From Patiria pectinifera (Eukaryota > Echinodermata > Asteroidea > Valvatida > Asterinidae): DNA of 64,000 nt. How positions within the stretch are numbered: position 1 is the stretch's first letter; every line of letters starts with the position of its first letter. The notes under the pieces are model-generated. The model did not search any database. It had not been told where the DNA came from and saw only the letters and a list, made by a program, of their open reading frames with translations. The position numbers were made by a program, and so were the translations under genes. Location: positions 13,826,001 through 13,890,000 of the forward strand of contig CM057141.1 in the NCBI GenBank assembly GCA_029964075.1. Direction: 5' to 3'. This document shows positions 32,801-47,800 of the stretch, piece by piece.

Positions 32801-35800
32801 GAAGCAATATGATACTGCCTCTGACAAAAACATAAAACTGCAATTCTAACGACTTTGTTGCTCAAATCGCAACAAAGTTTCCCTGATTTTTAGTGTGTTT
32901 TTTTTTCCAAATTCCCTGAGTTTTCACTGACTAGAAAAATGGAAACTCATTTCCAAGGTTTTTCCCTGATTTCCAAAGTGGATGGGAAACCTGATTTATT
33001 TTCAAGTCTGTGCTTGCTAAATGTGTTTCTAGGTCATTTATGCTAATGCTAATTATGCTTATTCTAATTTCGAAACTCATGAGCAAAACAATATTGTCTT
33101 TCATGTTGACAGCTTGAACTAAAACAGATGTCAGAATTTTGCTTTTGATTTCGTCAAAGCTAATTTTGTTTTCCTGTTCACAATGCTGCTTATGTGACAC
33201 TTAGTATGGAGGGCAAATGATGTGCACAAGCTGTATTGAAGGCTCATTATTTTCTCATAAAATAACATAACTGGTAAAGTTAGCACACAGTGACACCATA
33301 TGAACAGTAACCCCACTCCCTACCGCCCCCTTGTCAGGAGTTTACCTGTAGCTGACAGCCTGACAGTGAAAATAAACTTTTAAAGTTATGTTGATCTATT
33401 CTCCGTGAGGTCCGGGGTTATTTTTCAATACAAGTATTTGTACAAAACAATGTGTTCATTTTCGAAACCTCTTTTTTAAAAGCCTATTTCAAAGCCTGTT
33501 TCAAAGCCTATCATAAAAACAAACATACATGTAGGAAGCTATAATGAAACTTTTTTTGATGTCTGATGTATCCAAATAATGCAAAACTGTATTTAAAATC
33601 TGTACTCTCAGTTAAATAGACGTTTTCCCAATTTAGAAGCATACATGTTTACAAAATGTAGGAGTGTGCATTTACGGGTAGTACGGGACCGGGTACCCGA
33701 TTGAAAAAAACACGGGTACCCGGTAGCCCGTGAAAGAAGCCCAGCCTGAAATTTGCATCTCGGAAGTTGCTGTTCATGCATGATAATACTGCCACATCAT
33801 TGGGACAATACAGCAAGACACGAGTGTGTACAGTGAGCTTTACAGCTGTACGGTGTCAATTCCAACTTCCACAAGCGTCATAAATGTGAAATATGTTTTG
33901 TTTTCCCATGTAGCCTGGTTTTCATTTTTGAAATCCTCCACAAATGACATTCGAAACTTTTCATTTTTATTGTCTGAGAAGTTACTCAATAATTGGACAG
34001 TTGGTTACGGGTACCCGATCCCATAGACTGGAACCGTTCCTGACATCAGCGGTCGGGTACTCGGGTACCCGGTTCCGATGCACAGCCCTATACATGTACA
34101 CTAGGGCACCTCAATCAAACCAAAACTAAAGGGTGCTCCACTATGCATCCTTCAGATTCATTGTGTACTTACTTCGCACCATAGATATTGAGCATTCGAT
34201 TTCTTGAGCGGTTAGCTATACATGTCACATTGGGAGAGGCCAGAGCAGTGCTAAACAAAGGCAGAAAAGAAACACGAAAAAAGTACACGTCAGCTGATTA
34301 AAATATAAGCTTAAAAAGGAAATTATGTGTACCGGTGTCTGTCCCTATGACACTGAGTGGTAAATTTGGAAGCAAATAGATGTTCATATGTCACAAAGCT
34401 GTCAAATTGTGAGAGTATAAAACTGGTAGTTTGGAGAAGAGAAAGTTAGACCAGACACACAAAAAGGACAAATGACAACTGAAGATCCATAGTAGACCAT
34501 TATCATTTTGAGGCCATCGTAATTTTTTCCCATTCAAATCAAAGTGACCAAAGCGAGGCCAGAAGGAAAAATAGTCTGGTTCCTTTTTGCACAAAGAACA
34601 TTATCACTCAGTACTGTTATCATGGTTATTGGATAGGCCTACAGGGAACATGACTGAAATGGTGGCAGCAAGATAAAGGTCTATAATTATTTACACAAAC
34701 CATCAATGGCAAAAAGTCTGCTGCCCTCTATCTTAATTAGCCACTTTAATGTTTGATCAGTTCATTGAAATGAACCATTTTAACAATTACAATTGAAATC
34801 AAAGCATGTACAGTACATACAATATACGTGTATGTACTATCATTATAAAAGGGAATAAATATGTGCTTGGCTGGTTTTAAACATGTACCTTTGAAACCGG
34901 CTTGGGCCTGGATGCTGATTCTAGTCTGCAAGCTTGCCGCAATCTTGTCCGCAAGCTTGCTGCAGTCTAGTCCGCAAGCTTGCAGTAGTCTAGTCTGCAA
35001 GCTTGCAGTACCTCATTTGCATTTTTGGAACCTCGCAAGCTTGCCTGCAAGCTTGCCTGCAAGCTTGCCTGCAGGCAAGCTTGCAGGCAAGCTCCATGAA
35101 ATTTCTGTAAGGGAATGGCCCAAGCCGAAGGTGTGGGTCATTATTGGCGACCAGGCCGGTTTTAGTTGCTGAGCTGGTTAGTTGCCTAGCCGGTTTTAAA
35201 CGTACGTGTTTAATACCAGCCAAGCACATATTTATGCACATTCATCAATACATTTCAGTCAACAAGTCAAAATAAGTCAAACATCCATAAATTTCCAACG
35301 ATTTTGTTCAACAATTTTACCTCATGTTTTGTGAAACACCCCTCTAGCTACTTGTTCTATGGTACGTGTCTCACGCAGGTTGTGCTAGAAATCTCTTTTA
35401 TGGAGTTTGGCGCGCCAGGTATGTACTGCGCAATGTGGCGCAGAACGCACGGGTGCAGGAATAAAATGTTTAAAACCAGCCGGTGCTTTACCAGCGGTTT
35501 AAAACCACCCACGTGATGGGCTCTCGACCAATAGCAATGGGTGAACCGTCTGAGGTACTTACGAATATATGCAATTAAAAATATCTTGTACAGTTTTTAA
35601 TTTATATTTTTAACTGAAATCAACATAGTACTGTTAGTATGTATTACACACTTAGTTAAAATGCACACATGCACCATGCCAAGTCAATTAAATCATTCAA
35701 TTCAGTCAATGAAACAAATAAATAAATAAATAAATAAATAAATAAATGATAAACGCATTTGTCGTGCCACAACTTCAAGCTATATCTAAATTAGTATAAC

Positions 35801-38800
35801 ACTTCATATAACAAAAAATCTGTAACATTCTTTTGTAACTTTCCAAAAATGCTTCGTGCTCACGAACAATGCCCTGAATGTACATGTACATTTTGTTTTG
35901 TTGAACTAATATACATGTAGGGGATTACATAACAAAGAAAGTTTTGTGAACTTTTGGAGGCCAGAATAACTTTGTGAAGGCCTCAGGCTAAAACAAAAGA
36001 AGTTAATTTTGCCACTTCAAACAATATCCTCATCCTGTTTGCAACAGTATACTGTATTCAGATACATGCATTTCCCTTCCATTCCACTGATTAAATGCAG
36101 TTTGCATAGACTCCAAGTTGCAAAGAAATAACAAATCACAGCCCATGGGCTTTTCATTTCTTGTTATGGTAGTGGCGGCAGTCTCGGTAATTAATGTTTC
36201 TGCAGCTTATAGCAAGGGGCCGACTCGAAAACTTTTAAAAAATGGACATAATAAAACCCTATGTGTCATGTTGTTCATCTGGCTGACAGAACTGGAGTTT
36301 GCAAGGCGCGAGAGCAGATGTTGGAATGAACACAGGAACACGAGATGTTGCACTCAACTGAGGGTTACTTCACTGACAGAATGCCAATGACCCAAATTGT
36401 GCCCCATTTCCAAAGAACATCCCAAATATCCTCAGCAAAAATTAGGCAAGACCAAAAATGTCCAGTGCACTTGCTAATAGTCAGAATATTGATTGTTTCA
36501 TTTTTAATAACTATTATGTTTACAAGTAAGTTTAAAAAAGAGCACATTTGTCGAGCATGAAAGTACGTTTCCAGCCCCATTATTATATCAAGTAAATAGA
36601 CGATACCTTTTTGGGACTTGAGTTACAGAGCTCGTATCAGGAGCTTGCAACACCATTATGATGTCTTTATCAACTTAAACAATTAAAATTTTCCATGCTT
36701 TTCTTGACAACTGAGGGCGCTGTTGCTGTGATGTCCTTTCAGGATTGAAGACGCTGTTCAGTTTAGGAGTTTTCTGCTCACATTGCGAACCCAAAAATGT
36801 GCTTATTGAAAATATTTGTGAGAAACATTTGCTCACTGGCTTACTGCTGACACGACAACAAATCACCACAGAAAAGAAAATTTACGACAGCAAAATATCC
36901 AGAATTCTGGCCATTTTTGGCGCTGATCGAAATAACTGTAACATTGAGTTTTCCCCCCTGATATGACATCACACTTTTGCTCATGAATATGAAAATTCAT
37001 ATTAGCCAAAAAAAAGGCACCAAAATACCTGTGAAAATGGCACAACAGATTTGAAAATAGGGTGAAATGGGACAGAAAGGTGAATTCCCAAAGATTTCAT
37101 TAAAAAAATTACATTGCAAGCGCATCGTCCTCATGAAAAACCCGAATAGACAATTTCCATGCACTAACACCTTCTGCTGAATGCATTCAGTTCGCATGTT
37201 AATCAAGAGAGTTTGTTTTGCTTATGAAGAACACCTGAGACTCAGTTCGGTTCGCTCTCGAGTCACACTTCAAGGGACTCTAAAAAGTGCATGATTAGAA
37301 GCAGGCCCTTACAAACTCATGTGACGATTACAATCCATTTCCTTCCCAATCTGTTTGAAGTTCATGAGGGGTGTTGTGTCACTGACTTCTGCATTCCATG
37401 GGGACAAATACGTGTACATCATACTAGACCTCTATGTACATGTATGTACACGCACATACATCTCAAGGCCATGACAATGTATGGTACATGTACATGTACA
37501 TACACCTGTAGGTGTAGTACTTGTGTATTTTCTTGCAATTAAAGGTAGAGTACATCATTCGTCATTTGTGCATTTGTTCTGTGTTTTATTTGAAGGTGAC
37601 TTTTTATAATATAAATGCATATATTTCAAAACAGCAGGTTCAATAGATTTAATCTGACTGTCCCCTTGAGACAGTAAAACCAAATCCACACCAATGACGT
37701 CTTTCATTTGTGGATTATGATTTTTTTTAAATGAAATCTGTGTTTCAAAAACCACTTTTAACAGGACAGAAATTACTTGTGTATGAGGTTACTTTGAAAA
37801 TAGAACAAATGGACTTTGAAAAATGACTTGACAATGTATGGACCACAACACTGTCTAACATCAGACCCCAAAACCTGATTTTAAATTAATGAACACAGCT
37901 TTTAGCAGTGTGCCTACCACCAACTCCCACTTTGCCTTCCCCTTCCTCCATCCCACCCACCCCCACCCAGTTGGCCTTCCCCTCTACCCCATCCCACAAA
38001 CACTCCCCCACCCGCCCCACCCTGTTTACCCGCCCCCACCCAGTTTGCCTTCCCCTCGTCCCATCCCACGACCACCCCACCTAGTTTGCCCACCCCACCC
38101 AGTTTACCTGCCCCCCACACAGTTTGCCTCCCTCCCCGCCCCCCTTCAAGGTTCCCTTCCTCTCTCCCCCATCCCCCAACCACTAACCCACCCCTGACCC
38201 CCACCCTGATGAAAAAAAAATGATGAATTTTTTTCCCAATCCCACATTATTTTGCTTACAGTGAACCCCAACTTGGTGACATGTTATTTTGCATGTGTAC
38301 ACTTACCTCATGTCCACCGCTTTCTGAACCATTGGTGATAATTTAGATTTACGTGCCGGCTGCGCCAATGTCTTGTGCTGTTTAACGGCAGGTTTGGCAG
38401 GTTTGGCTGCTTTGGCAGGTTTGGTAACCCGACTACCAGAACTGTCCGGCGGGCTAGTGCAGCAGGGTACAGGCAGGTCCAGGCAAAGGGTATAGTTAGG
38501 TAGAGTAGGGGGGTAGGAAACCACACCATGCAGGCATACAGAAGTGGGGAAGAAAGGGTTAACAAAAATTACAAGTGCTGTTAATGGGAAAGGATTCACA
38601 ACTGTTAATGGGTTACGGTGGGATTGAAGCACACGTGCAACTCATTCGGTAACCATAAACAAAAATTAGTAGTGGAATTTTGATGCACTGGCTTCTGTTC
38701 CCTCAGTAAAACAATATAAGACATCTTCCCAAAATAATTAAGGGATGGGATGAAAAGGGATTAGATATGATTGGATTGGAATATGAAGAGATTCAGAAAT

Positions 38801-41800
38801 CGGTGAAGGGTTGGGATCGAATGGGATTAGAGGGATTAGATACAATGTAAAAGGTTTAAGATGGTACATGGAATAAAAGGAATGGAATGGGAGGGGATTT
38901 GATAGTGAAAGGTGCAGAGGTATTTGTGGCTTCAAAAAAAGGATTAACAGGGATTATATGGTATAACAGTTAGGATGGGAAGGATCAATTATGAAATGAA
39001 TCAGACAACATGCATTTATAATGAAAAGGAATGGATGAAGGATGCACAGCCGGAACGGACAATGATGGAATGCCATTTGGAAACACCGATTTGGAAAACA
39101 CAGATTGGTAACAAGCAGACTTCCTCAGAAAATATGAAGCAGTTCCTCTAAGGATATGTTTACGAAAGCAAAGCCTCACACTACGCCTGGGAGTAGTGCA
39201 TAAGAACTGCAGTGCCAACTTGCATTTTTTGGCACGTAAGGTAGATGTATGTGATGCTTGATTGAAACAAATGTTTTTTTTTCAGCGCAAACTTGGACCT
39301 CGCGCAAATTTACTGTCCTTATTCCTGACTTGATTATCTTATGAATTAGATAATTTGAACTGCGCATGTGCATGCTTTATAAATAAGGAGCATGTTTGAT
39401 TACTCCCCCCACCCCCTACCCCCACCCCCTTCGCGTCGTGCCTCTAAATCAGGGAAAGTTGCACATGCGCAATATGTGAGAGTATACAAACGATCTTGGG
39501 TGACTCGAATGATGTACAAGTGACGTACGCGGCCATAATGAATGATAAATGTTAAATAGCGGAGCCCCTTTTTAAAGTGGATTGGTTTCAAATAATTATA
39601 TTGACATGACTTGACAGAAGCCATGCTACCGTACTTCAGACACGCTGTTAACACAATGTGTCAAATTTCGGCCCATCGTCAGGAGTAATTTAAATAAAAC
39701 TGTTCGTTTTTGAACTTCCCATCACTGGCGGATCGCCGGACGTGGCAGTCATGTTTTAGCATGGCCTTATGGGATACTTACCCAAGTAACCGGCTCAGCG
39801 GGTTGGTTACTTGGGCCAGGCTGGAGTAAGCGCGCCGAGACGTCATGTGAGAGTTACATTTGTAAATCGAACGCAGTCGCGCTTGCACGAGTAAGCGCAA
39901 GAAGTGATTGAACACGCTAATGGTCAATAAATTTGCGCGAGGTCCAAACTTGCACTTTTACATCTGTCAGCTGGAGAGTATTACATGTACTTTTTGCATA
40001 GCATACATGTACATGTACAAGCATGTGTTTATTTCTGATTAAAAAGACTAAGATATTATTCATCTCCTAAAAAGAAAGCCCTCAAATAAACTTCCAACAG
40101 GGAAAAGACATTTTAACATTTTAACATTGAGTTAGGTAAAAACATCAACACCAAAGCTGAAAGGCATACCTTCGGGCACCTATAAACTTGTTTAAAAAAG
40201 CGAATCCCGAAAACAGTAAGGCGGGAAAAATGTATAAAATACTGACCTTCAGGGCCTAATATGCAAATAAAAAGAATCATAAATTTGAGATGATTTATTT
40301 TTACTTTGGATCCGGGTTGAATGTACTATAATCAATGATTATCTTTCTGTGGGATTTGGAAACGTGTGACATCCAAAGAGTCACTTACTGTGATGAAACT
40401 ATTCTTTGCATTGTTACGTGGCTGTGCTTCATTGCATTCAAATGATAGTCAAGATGACGTTTTAAAGAAAAATTTGTTACTGATCCAAAATGAAACCACA
40501 TCATTTTTACCATGTTTCATAAATGGTTCTTCTTCTTTTCAATTGTTTCCCACCAATTAAATACAAGGAAACATTACAGAAATGTCCTGACATGTTTTTT
40601 TTTGGAAATCCCAATAGAAGTCTCAATGGATCGATCACCATACTTTGGATATATGCCTAGATTTATAGAGGCAAAACGACTTTAAAATGGCTGAAAAAGT
40701 ACAATATGAATAGCATGCTACCACTGTAGCAATCAGAGGTCTGTGTTCAATCAAACACATGTCAAATAGGAGTTGCATGTACATGTACATGTATAATGAA
40801 AAGTAAGAGTGCATTTTCAACTAAGCCAAAACGCCTAGAAAATGGCTGAAAAAGTACAATATGAATAGCATGCTACCAATGTAGCAATCAGAGGTCTGTG
40901 TTCAAACACAGGTCAAATAGGAGTTGCAATGAAAAGTAGGAATAAATTTTCAACTAAACCTTTGACGCAGAAGTGTATTTTTATTGAATTTAGGTTTTAA
41001 TTACTCTGCTGTTTCTCAACAATAAAGTAGAATCTGCTTCTTTCCCGAAAGCTGTTCTGTGGATCAGCTCGGGAGGCAAGTTTGACCACATCACTCAAAG
41101 CAGTCAATATTTGTGTCAAAGCAGTAAATATTTGTGTCAAAGCAGTCAATATTTGTGTCAAAGAAGTCAATATACATGTCAAAGCAGTCAATATATATGT
41201 AAAGCCATATGTAAAGCCTGAAGCCATGCTACCGTACTTCAGACACGCTGTTAACACCCTGTGTAAAATTTTCGGCCCATCGCCAGGAGTAATTTAATTA
41301 AAACTGTTCGTTTTTGAATATAGTCAATATTTGTGTCAAAGAAGTCAATATACATGTCAAAGCAGTCAATATATATGTAAAATGGTGTCCAGCCACATCC
41401 TTCTCCCCCCCCCCCCCCCAAGTATTTTTCAAGCATAATTATTCCATCCCAGCTCCCCCACTCATCAACAGAGGTACCGGTACATGTTTACCACTAAACT
41501 TTGCTTTTCAGTATTTTAGTATTCAGTCCGGAACTTGGTACTTGATTGAATGTAGATGCATGGCATGTGACAAAAATAGATGGGCATGCAGCATACAGTT
41601 TGTTGATGCAGCTTCTAGTATTGGCCCAACCACTTGTACATGTAATTGTGATATTAGAATCACAGCTGCCATTACTAATCAACATATTAATTGAGGCAAC
41701 CGTTGTTGTGCTTTTAATATTATTTTTATTTAAAATTGTCACCTTCAATGTAGAGTATTGTATATCGTTTGCAGCTATCCAAAAAGTAACTGACCAAATT

Positions 41801-44800
41801 ATTGTTGAAAAGCATGTATGGTTTAAAGATAGTAACTGCCCTAAACTCCCTGTGAAATTATTCTTTCTGGCATGCTGTCATTTTGAAGAAAACAATAAAA
41901 GAAGCTAATTTCCAAAGATGCGTCAAAAGTCGCAATTTTGAAAATTTCCGTTAGTAGTTTGTTTTTTAATTCGGAGAAGCCGTGAATGGGTGTGCGCAAG
42001 CGTCGACAAGACGCACACGTGCGCGGTTGCTATTATTCGTCGGTTCAGTCCGTGACATTGCGTAGCTGCAATCAGCTGAATGAGGACATAAATGTTCGGA
42101 CGCATGATGTCGGGCACAATTCAAAACATGTCTCAGCAACTTTTGAATTGAAATCGAGATCCTAGAATGTTGTTTTCTTGGAATATACAGCATTCACTGA
42201 GCTTAAGTTCATCAGGTTAGTTGTTAAGCACCCTTCTTTAGATTTTGAGCACTTTTGTTCCTTCAAACGGAAAAAAAATGCACAACTGACAAATGATATA
42301 CTCTACCTTTAAATTGCTACGATGAACGCATGGTTTTGACAAATAGCTCAATATTTTGTTGATGTGCTAGTTCCAATGTTCACATGCACATGTCACAATC
42401 ACCTGGATTCGTGATATCCTGGCAGCTGTTCAATTTTATTTGATACATAGTCAAAATGGCGTGATGCACTTGCTTCAAAAAGTGGGGCAAAACTATTGTT
42501 CATTAACTTCAAGTCTTTTTTTTCAGACTTTTAAAATGACAAAATTATGTACTTTTTGAAAGTTCACTCACGAAACTGTTTAAAGCATAAAACAGGTGGA
42601 CAATTCCAAGCAAACAGGGACACGGCCCCCAAAAATCAAATTCATTCCTAAACTTCCCTTTCATTTTGAAGTTACGGTATTGCTAAGAGATGTACCGGTA
42701 AGGACCAGGATATAAACTTTTTTAGTCAAATCTTCATCGTTTTCTATGAAATATGTTACGTTGCTTCCTGGTGATGTTTGGCTTATAAAATGTACTACTT
42801 TATGTGCATTTTCATTCGTTTGCATATTTTTCTTGACAAAGCATTAGTTGCAAACTTATTATGCAATTCAGTAGTATGACCTTAAAAACAATATACATGT
42901 AAGCCCATGACTTTTGTTGAAGACATGTAGGTGCGCAGCTAAGGACGCTTAGCCATATGAAGTGCGAGTGACAAAAAGATCTCTTTTTTATTATTATTTT
43001 CAACTGGTAGTGATTACATGTATATTGCTGACTATTGATAATTTGCTTCCCCCACCAATACCAAGTATAAAAGCAACAAGTATTTATTGACGAACTAAAA
43101 TGCGAGTGACAGAAATGCGAGTGACAGCAATTTCCCCTTGTAACTTAAAATTTTCATTGCAATTAGTATTTTGAGCACACTGAAAAGGTTAAGACTTGTT
43201 AAGAATTGTGGAGGAAAAGCTTCATTTGCATCATAACTAGATGAACGGACAAACTGAAATGCGAGTGACGGAAATGCTAGTGACGTCACTTTTCCCCTCT
43301 AACTTAAATACAGTTAGTTATTGAAGATATTTTGTTACCCTCATTTATACGTCAGTATGGTAGGTATCTAGTACATATAACCATTTGGTTGCGGTACATT
43401 TGGTTTGTGGAGACTTTTCAATTAAAACCAAGACAATTTTTGGCATGTCCTTTTCACGAAATGCAAGTGACGTTTTTTTCCAACAGTGCCATGCTCATAT
43501 TTAGTATCATTAAATTTTCATAATTCCATATATTGAGTATTTCCAAACCAAAAATGAAAGAGTAATTCTCTTTTTTGTAAAAAGTACACCACGAGAACAC
43601 TGTTCGCAGGTCACCCGAGAACAGGGTTTCAAATACGACCCATAATGCACATGTACCGGTAAGAACATGCATGCATTGTAAATGATAACATAACTATTGC
43701 TGACAGCAGCAATGTGACTTGTGGTTTTTTTTTACATCTTTAATGACACATGGCACCAGGAGCTTGACCTCCATGACCTCATGTTCATTGTACAATGAAC
43801 CCCTTGGGTGAAAAATAAGGTCATGTCCCACATCACAGCAGTCAACAAATTTGAAATGTACCGCAGCATGGTCCTAGTTTTTATGCAGCGTGTGCAATGC
43901 GTTCCATTCACCTGCACACATGGAAAGCAGTTCTTCGCAAAAGCGATTGTTAAATTTATTAAATATTTTTGGTAGCCGTAAGGACTCCTATGAGAGCACA
44001 TATAATGTGACAGGCCCTTTACAAAATGACATTATAGTTGCTACAAAACAATAATAATTGGAACAGTCTTTAAAAAGTAAAACATGTAAACGTTCACACA
44101 ACTGTAAAGGGTAAACAATTTGATCTTAAGAAATCAAGTTGTTGGCGCAATACTCGACATTCCAGTCACGTTTCTTTAATTAAAAAAAAAAAGCTGCATT
44201 GAAATGCGTGTGTGCTAGGAACGTCATGTGTGCATATTAGTCTGACAGTTTTGAATTTACATTTTCAATATGCCCATCTCCAGGAGAGAAATTTCCCCAA
44301 ACTAGGTCGAATCACAATGCTACGTTTGCGATTTACACTGGACCAAATGTGAAATATACTAGTACATGTATAAATTGGAGATCGGAATTAACAATGGAGC
44401 CCAATGACATTCTGGAATAAAAAAAAGTGTCGTCTTATTGTGTTCTTCATCTACATTTGAGGACCAGTTTTCTGTGTGTTGCTTAACGCTCCTATGCAAA
44501 CATACATTCTGTGCTAAGTTGTATTTTCAGTCAACAACAATCAAGTGGCTGTATTCAATAGTTAAGAGCTCCCAGCCCACATAAAGCAGGATTGACTGAC
44601 TGTGATTGTTTATGTAACTTAAAATAGCTTTGCTTTGACTGTAGGTGATTGATAAGACAGCTGTGCCTACCAGTTGCCTGCTTTTGTCGGCTGACTGAAT
44701 TTGACTAAACTAGTCAGAGTGCTTGCTTGCAATACATGTACGATCTGACTGTTGGTGACTAGCCCGTGTAAAAGGCGCATGGCAGGGAAAGTGGATGGAA

Positions 44801-47800
44801 TTTTTGACTGTCTACGACCTTTCAAATAGTAGGCTAATAGTAGGAGGGTGGTTAAAAAAAAACAGCAGTAAAAAATATTGTACTAACCCAGTGTTGACCC
44901 TATTAATTAACCCTAACCGCCCTGAATCCTTCAAAATCCTCTTTGCCAAAGTGGAGGAATTTGGAGGATTGAGGTTACATGGCAAAAGTGCGTTACTGAT
45001 TTCATAAGATGCACTTTGTCGAGGTCTTGGACCGGACTTTGTGTTGATTTTGCTCAGCCATGCATATAGGCCTGGATTATGCTTGAAATCCTCCGCACTG
45101 CTCCAGGATGTCACTGGCCAAGCCTCAACATATTGACAGTCACTGCCGCAGGATTTTGCAGGATCCAGGCAGTGGTCACCCCTCCACGGACCATATTCAA
45201 GAAATAATGGAGGAATTTGCAGGATTGAGGCTATATGCTATTTTTCCATGAGGCCAATTGGAGGATTTTGCAGGATTGAGGCTACATCCTAGCAAAAAGG
45301 CCTAGGGAGTTAGGGTTAAGTGTATTTATAGATGTACTGGTACGTGCTGACGTTTTGTTGATGAACAATCAATACGACAAATGCACCTGGTGTGATTTTA
45401 TCACCACAGATGTTCCTACATTTTATTTAATCATTAAGTCAAAACCTGGCTTGCTAATAAAATGAACATACGTCAGAATAACGTTGGCTGCCAACAACGA
45501 AACTTGCTTTCGCCGTGTGCTGCAAATGCAGGGACTGCCATTAACTTAAATAACTTCACACAGTTTTCAAGTTCTTCAGCAATGCACTTTTTGAACTTGG
45601 CAAATGTTGTGAACCTAGAGGCACGCTTACATCTACGTTGTTTGTTGGTTAGCTTGATTAATTTAATTAAACATGTTAAAAAGCCATCTGCACTGATACC
45701 GGTAGTTACATGTATATTACCATTGCAGCTGTCCATATTTATCGACAAAAAAATTAGTGGACTTCATCAACGGAGCAGAAACCGAATGTCAATACAAAAT
45801 TTCCTGATAAAAACTACTGGGCCTATGCCTGATTCAATTTTTATATCAGCCGTGCGAAGCACGCTGATATACTGTGATCTTCGCATATTTTTCTTTCTTC
45901 GGGCAAACAGTCACGTAACCAATGAAAAAATGGCCATAACTCCAAAACTAGTTAGCCAATTTCAAACAAACTTAGTCAAATTAAACCTGGACACATGCCC
46001 TACCTAGCCATGTTCGTAAAATCCGGCCAGTGGTTATCCAATGGTCAGTAGTGGTCATTTTAATAATGAGCATTTTAATACAAAATGCTTCTTCTCCCAC
46101 AGTCTTGACCCAATTAATGTAAAACTTGGTCAGTTACATGTATATCCTTGGACCAAGCCACACAAAAGTGGTTCACAGAATTTGGCCAGTGGTCACCTAT
46201 TGGTCAGTAGGGGTCATTTTATGAAAAAAATAAAAAAGCGGTTTTACATTTTAAATTTTTGCAGCCCTGTTCAGTGTATTTTTTTATCTTTAATTCTCAA
46301 ATTTCATATTCCTAACTTATTTGGTTGTCGAGTTATTTCAAGTTTATCATTTTTTAAACGTACACGTAAAAACAATATTAGGGCCTAAAACATAGGAATT
46401 CTGGGAAGGTTTCAAACCACCACACACGATACTGTGGATGTTGTGTGGCATTCAAAAAGGATGTAATCCGTGTGCGCGCAGCCGACCATGTTGACAGGCA
46501 ATTGCACGCACTGTGCTGCACTCCCCATAGACTTTGTACACAACCACTGAAGTGGCGTCTGTATACTGCATTCTTTCTGTTTGGTTTAGCGGCAGTGCCA
46601 CCTGCGTAAAGGTAGCTGCGTATTCGGCCAGATACTCCGCCGCGGATTAAAATGTACGGAGGCCAATAAACAACACTATTGCTGTGATTAATTTTTGATG
46701 GTTTATGCGGATTAATCTACAGGCATTAACTACTGTTTCATGTATTGTCTTGGTGGCTATTTCATGTAATGTTTCGGCGGGCTTAACGTCAAATGTTCAT
46801 AGTTGTTTCTCTTACATTCTTTTGCCGATCTCAGCCACATTTAGCAATGATTACCTTGTAGTCAGTGCAAGTCAGTATTCAGACAAACCGTTAAAATGGC
46901 AATTTAGGCTGATATCCGAGCTTTGGGAAGCACATTAGCTCTAGTTTTGATGTTCTTATTTTACTTCTAAAGTTTCAAACTGACTACTTTTTTAAAAGGT
47001 TGTTTTTGAAAAACTTTCTCCAGTTTTACCTTGCAAATTAATATTGAAATTTACATTTAGTTCCAGAAGATGTGTACAAAAATCATGCAACAAAAGTGGA
47101 ACTAAATGAAGGCATGTACTTCACACTCCATACTCCAATGTAAATTGAATGACAAAAAGGTAAGTATTTGCGATGGAAAAGCTGTTAGCATTTGAGAGAG
47201 TTTTCCTGGCATGAATTATGCAGAAAAATGCAACAGGGACTGAAAAAGAGGCACATTTTTGATGGTTTTTAACACCACATCTTGCAAAACGATGATGCAG
47301 AACAAGGCTAATAGAGCAGAATTGACAGTGAAAAGTGATGTTTTGGAGTACATAATGACAAAATGAGACTAGGTTTATGTATGTAAGATGAGACGTAATG
47401 ACAGAAGGATCCGCAAAACAGTATATGTGACCTGTTCTGTCAAAATCAGACTTTTCTGGGCATACGGTAAAAAACGAGATTTTTGAATATTGTTAAAATA
47501 TGTACATTTTCCTTTTAATAGGTGGTTTAATTTTTGAAACTGGTCATTCCTGGGCAAAGTTATGCTATTTTGAAGTTCATCGTGTTGAAAAGTAGAAAAT
47601 GGAGAAAATGGCAGTTAAAGTTTTGGGGTCTATTTTAAAACCTGTTTCAAGTGACATTTCTGTAACTGATAACAAATCATCAAAAATAGTATTTTTAGTG
47701 TTCAAATTAGGGTTTCAAACTTTTATTGTATATTTTAGACATGTTCAAAATTACAAGTATGCAAAAATTAGAAAAATCAAAAAAAATTCACCCCCACAGC

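Noticed and set aside
37886-38204. Glycine- or proline-rich frames on both strands
   Set aside because: They are translations of the C-rich low-complexity array.
45462-46007. 181-codon open frame on the plus strand
   Set aside because: No domain, no splice context, and the opposite strand is also open for 90 codons. Composition looks like chance in AT-rich DNA.
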